From the NCBI GenBank assembly GCA_023144115.1, contig JAGLGH010000113.1:1-14387 (forward strand): DNA of 14,387 nucleotides, read 5' to 3'. Both the position numbers and the translations under genes were made by a program. Below are positions 13,714 to 14,387 of the stretch, piece after piece (the first letter of the stretch is position 1; the number at the start of each line of letters is the position of its first letter). The stretch is from Nanobdellota archaeon (GTDB lineage: Archaea > Nanobdellota > Nanobdellia > Woesearchaeales > JAGLGH01). Below the pieces are notes generated by a model that was not told the origin of the DNA, ran no database searches, and saw only the letters and a program-made list of their open reading frames with translations.

Positions 13714-13958
13714 GTTATTGATATGTTTCTTTTTGCCATGAGAACCATAACAAAATAGGTTAAATCCGCTATCTCCCAGATTAAATTATCTCTATAATCA
13801 ATAACTTCACCAGCTTCTTCTCTAATCTTCTCTTTTATATTATTCTCATCAAGGGCAATCTTTGAAGTATATGAACCTTCTTTTGGATTATTGATTCTAT
13901 CTTCTATTACTTTATATAATTCTTCTAATAATTGTAATAAAAGAATTAAGTGCGAGAA
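13677..13958 (-). CDS. HisE-like phosphoribosyl-ATP pyrophosphohydrolase domain lacking a normal start codon
   Basis: The frame gives 93 residues between stops that read as a complete HisE/MazG-type domain: LLEELYKVIEDR, NPKEGSYTSK, then the metal-binding acids in IREEAGEV (E-E-x-x-E) and WEIADL (E-x-x-D), ending EVKNELLGRRK. HisE hydrolyses phosphoribosyl-ATP to the monophosphate in histidine synthesis; no other his gene is present, and the fold is also used for house-cleaning of nucleotides. The frame opens directly after the TAA of the upstream ORF, in the same frame, and contains no ATG, GTG or TTG before the domain begins, only ATT and TTA/CTT codons. Either an unusual start (ATT), stop-codon readthrough from the upstream gene, or loss of the start makes expression doubtful. 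The catalytic residues are intact, so decay would be recent. Confidence 0.55.
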   Translation of the reverse strand, partial: FSHLILLLQLLEELYKVIEDRINNPKEGSYTSKIALDENNIKEKIREEAGEVIDYRDNLIWEIADLTYFVMVLMAKRNISITEVKNELLGRRK

Positions 13959-14309
13959 TTATTGTAAATGTTGCGTAATTCCTTCAATAAACTTATCATA
14001 ATGAGGTTTATACTCAGCTTCGCTACCTTCAAAATCTGCAGGTTGCATCATCATTGTTCCAATCATAGTTTGGCATTGAAGATTAGCATAATTTCTTTGA
14101 GGATATATTTTACCAAATCTAAATTCAAGAGAGGGAGTAGCATCAAATGCATACTTTAAATGTTCTGGAACATTTTCAGGAAATTGTTTTCCAACAGAAA
14201 TATTACCGTCAAAACTAAAATATTTGAAATCGATTTCTCTGGCTACAGATTTGATTACATCAGTTAGTTCTTTTCCTGTAACTTCTTTAGGGAATGATAT
14301 TTCTGGCAT
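13959..14309 (-). CDS. Hypothetical soluble protein
   Basis: 116 residues, not recognised. It has no signal peptide or membrane helix. It starts MPEISFPKEVTGKELTDVIK and contains DFKYFSFDGNISVG, a likely beta hairpin, and a Met-rich TMIGTMMMQP segment near 81-90, so a mixed alpha/beta cytoplasmic protein is likely. A TATA box centred 28 bp upstream gives a leaderless start at 14309, supporting this ATG. Its TAA is followed in the same frame by the hisE-like domain, so the two may be co-transcribed or may once have formed one protein. Confidence 0.6.
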   Translation of the reverse strand: MPEISFPKEVTGKELTDVIKSVAREIDFKYFSFDGNISVGKQFPENVPEHLKYAFDATPSLEFRFGKIYPQRNYANLQCQTMIGTMMMQPADFEGSEAEYKPHYDKFIEGITQHLQ

Positions 14310-14332
14310 ATGATTTAGGAGATTTGAGAGAC

Positions 14333-14341
14333 TATTTAAAT
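14333..14341 (-). promoter_or_regulatory. TATA box of the hypothetical gene (leaderless)
   Basis: ATTTAAATA on the minus strand is centred 28 bp before the ATG at 14309, with no Shine-Dalgarno between, the same arrangement as the genes at 45 and 2752. Confidence 0.55.
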
Positions 14342-14387
14342 CTTCTGACAGGGTATCTCCTAAGGAGTAGTCTCATTTTTTTGCATT

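Overview
The window looks like chromosomal DNA from an AT-rich archaeon, most likely a DPANN lineage of the Woesearchaeota/Pacearchaeota type. The evidence is archaeal-type TATA boxes placed 25-30 bp upstream of start codons (several giving leaderless mRNAs), a Hel308-type helicase domain, a PAC2-family proteasome-assembly chaperone and a COG1361-type surface protein. The lineage call is inference; no rRNA or other phylogenetic marker is present.

Left part (1-4282), mostly single genes with their own promoters: a cysteine-rich DUF2284 protein; a minimal nucleotidyltransferase carrying a C-terminal array of about 35-residue repeats; a Hel308-like ORF that stops after RecA domain 1; a patatin-like lipase; and, convergent to it across a perfect hairpin terminator, a PAC2 protein. 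Positions 4283-4523 hold no confident gene but carry pyrimidine-rich repeats.

Central part (13585 down to 4524, all on the minus strand) is the main feature, an approximately 9 kb co-directional cluster. In transcription order it contains a GbsR/MarR-like regulator, a small membrane ORF broken by an in-frame TGA, a radical SAM enzyme, a UbiB/ABC1 atypical kinase with two C-terminal membrane helices, a phasin-like coiled-coil protein, a second patatin-like lipase, an uncharacterised Cys/His-rich membrane protein, two half-size RND/MmpL (HAE3-type) transporters and a secreted, membrane-anchored COG1361 protein. The last three overlap by ATGA or nearly abut. A 19-bp identical element containing an imperfect palindrome (TTTCACTAAAAACTGAAA on the minus strand) lies both in the regulator's promoter and just upstream of the small membrane ORF, so the regulator probably controls itself and the cluster. 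The enzyme types suggest modification, hydrolysis, handling and export of a lipid or other hydrophobic compound at the archaeal membrane; the actual substrate cannot be read from the sequence.

Right part (13677-14309): a short unrecognised gene with a leaderless promoter, followed in the same frame by a HisE-like pyrophosphohydrolase domain with intact acidic motifs but no conventional start codon. The 3' end of this hisE-like ORF (13675-13713) recurs in direct orientation at 4493-4531 with 36 of 39 matches, so near-identical repeats bracket the whole cluster. This could mark an integrated cassette, although no integrase is in the window and the repeats are purine-rich.
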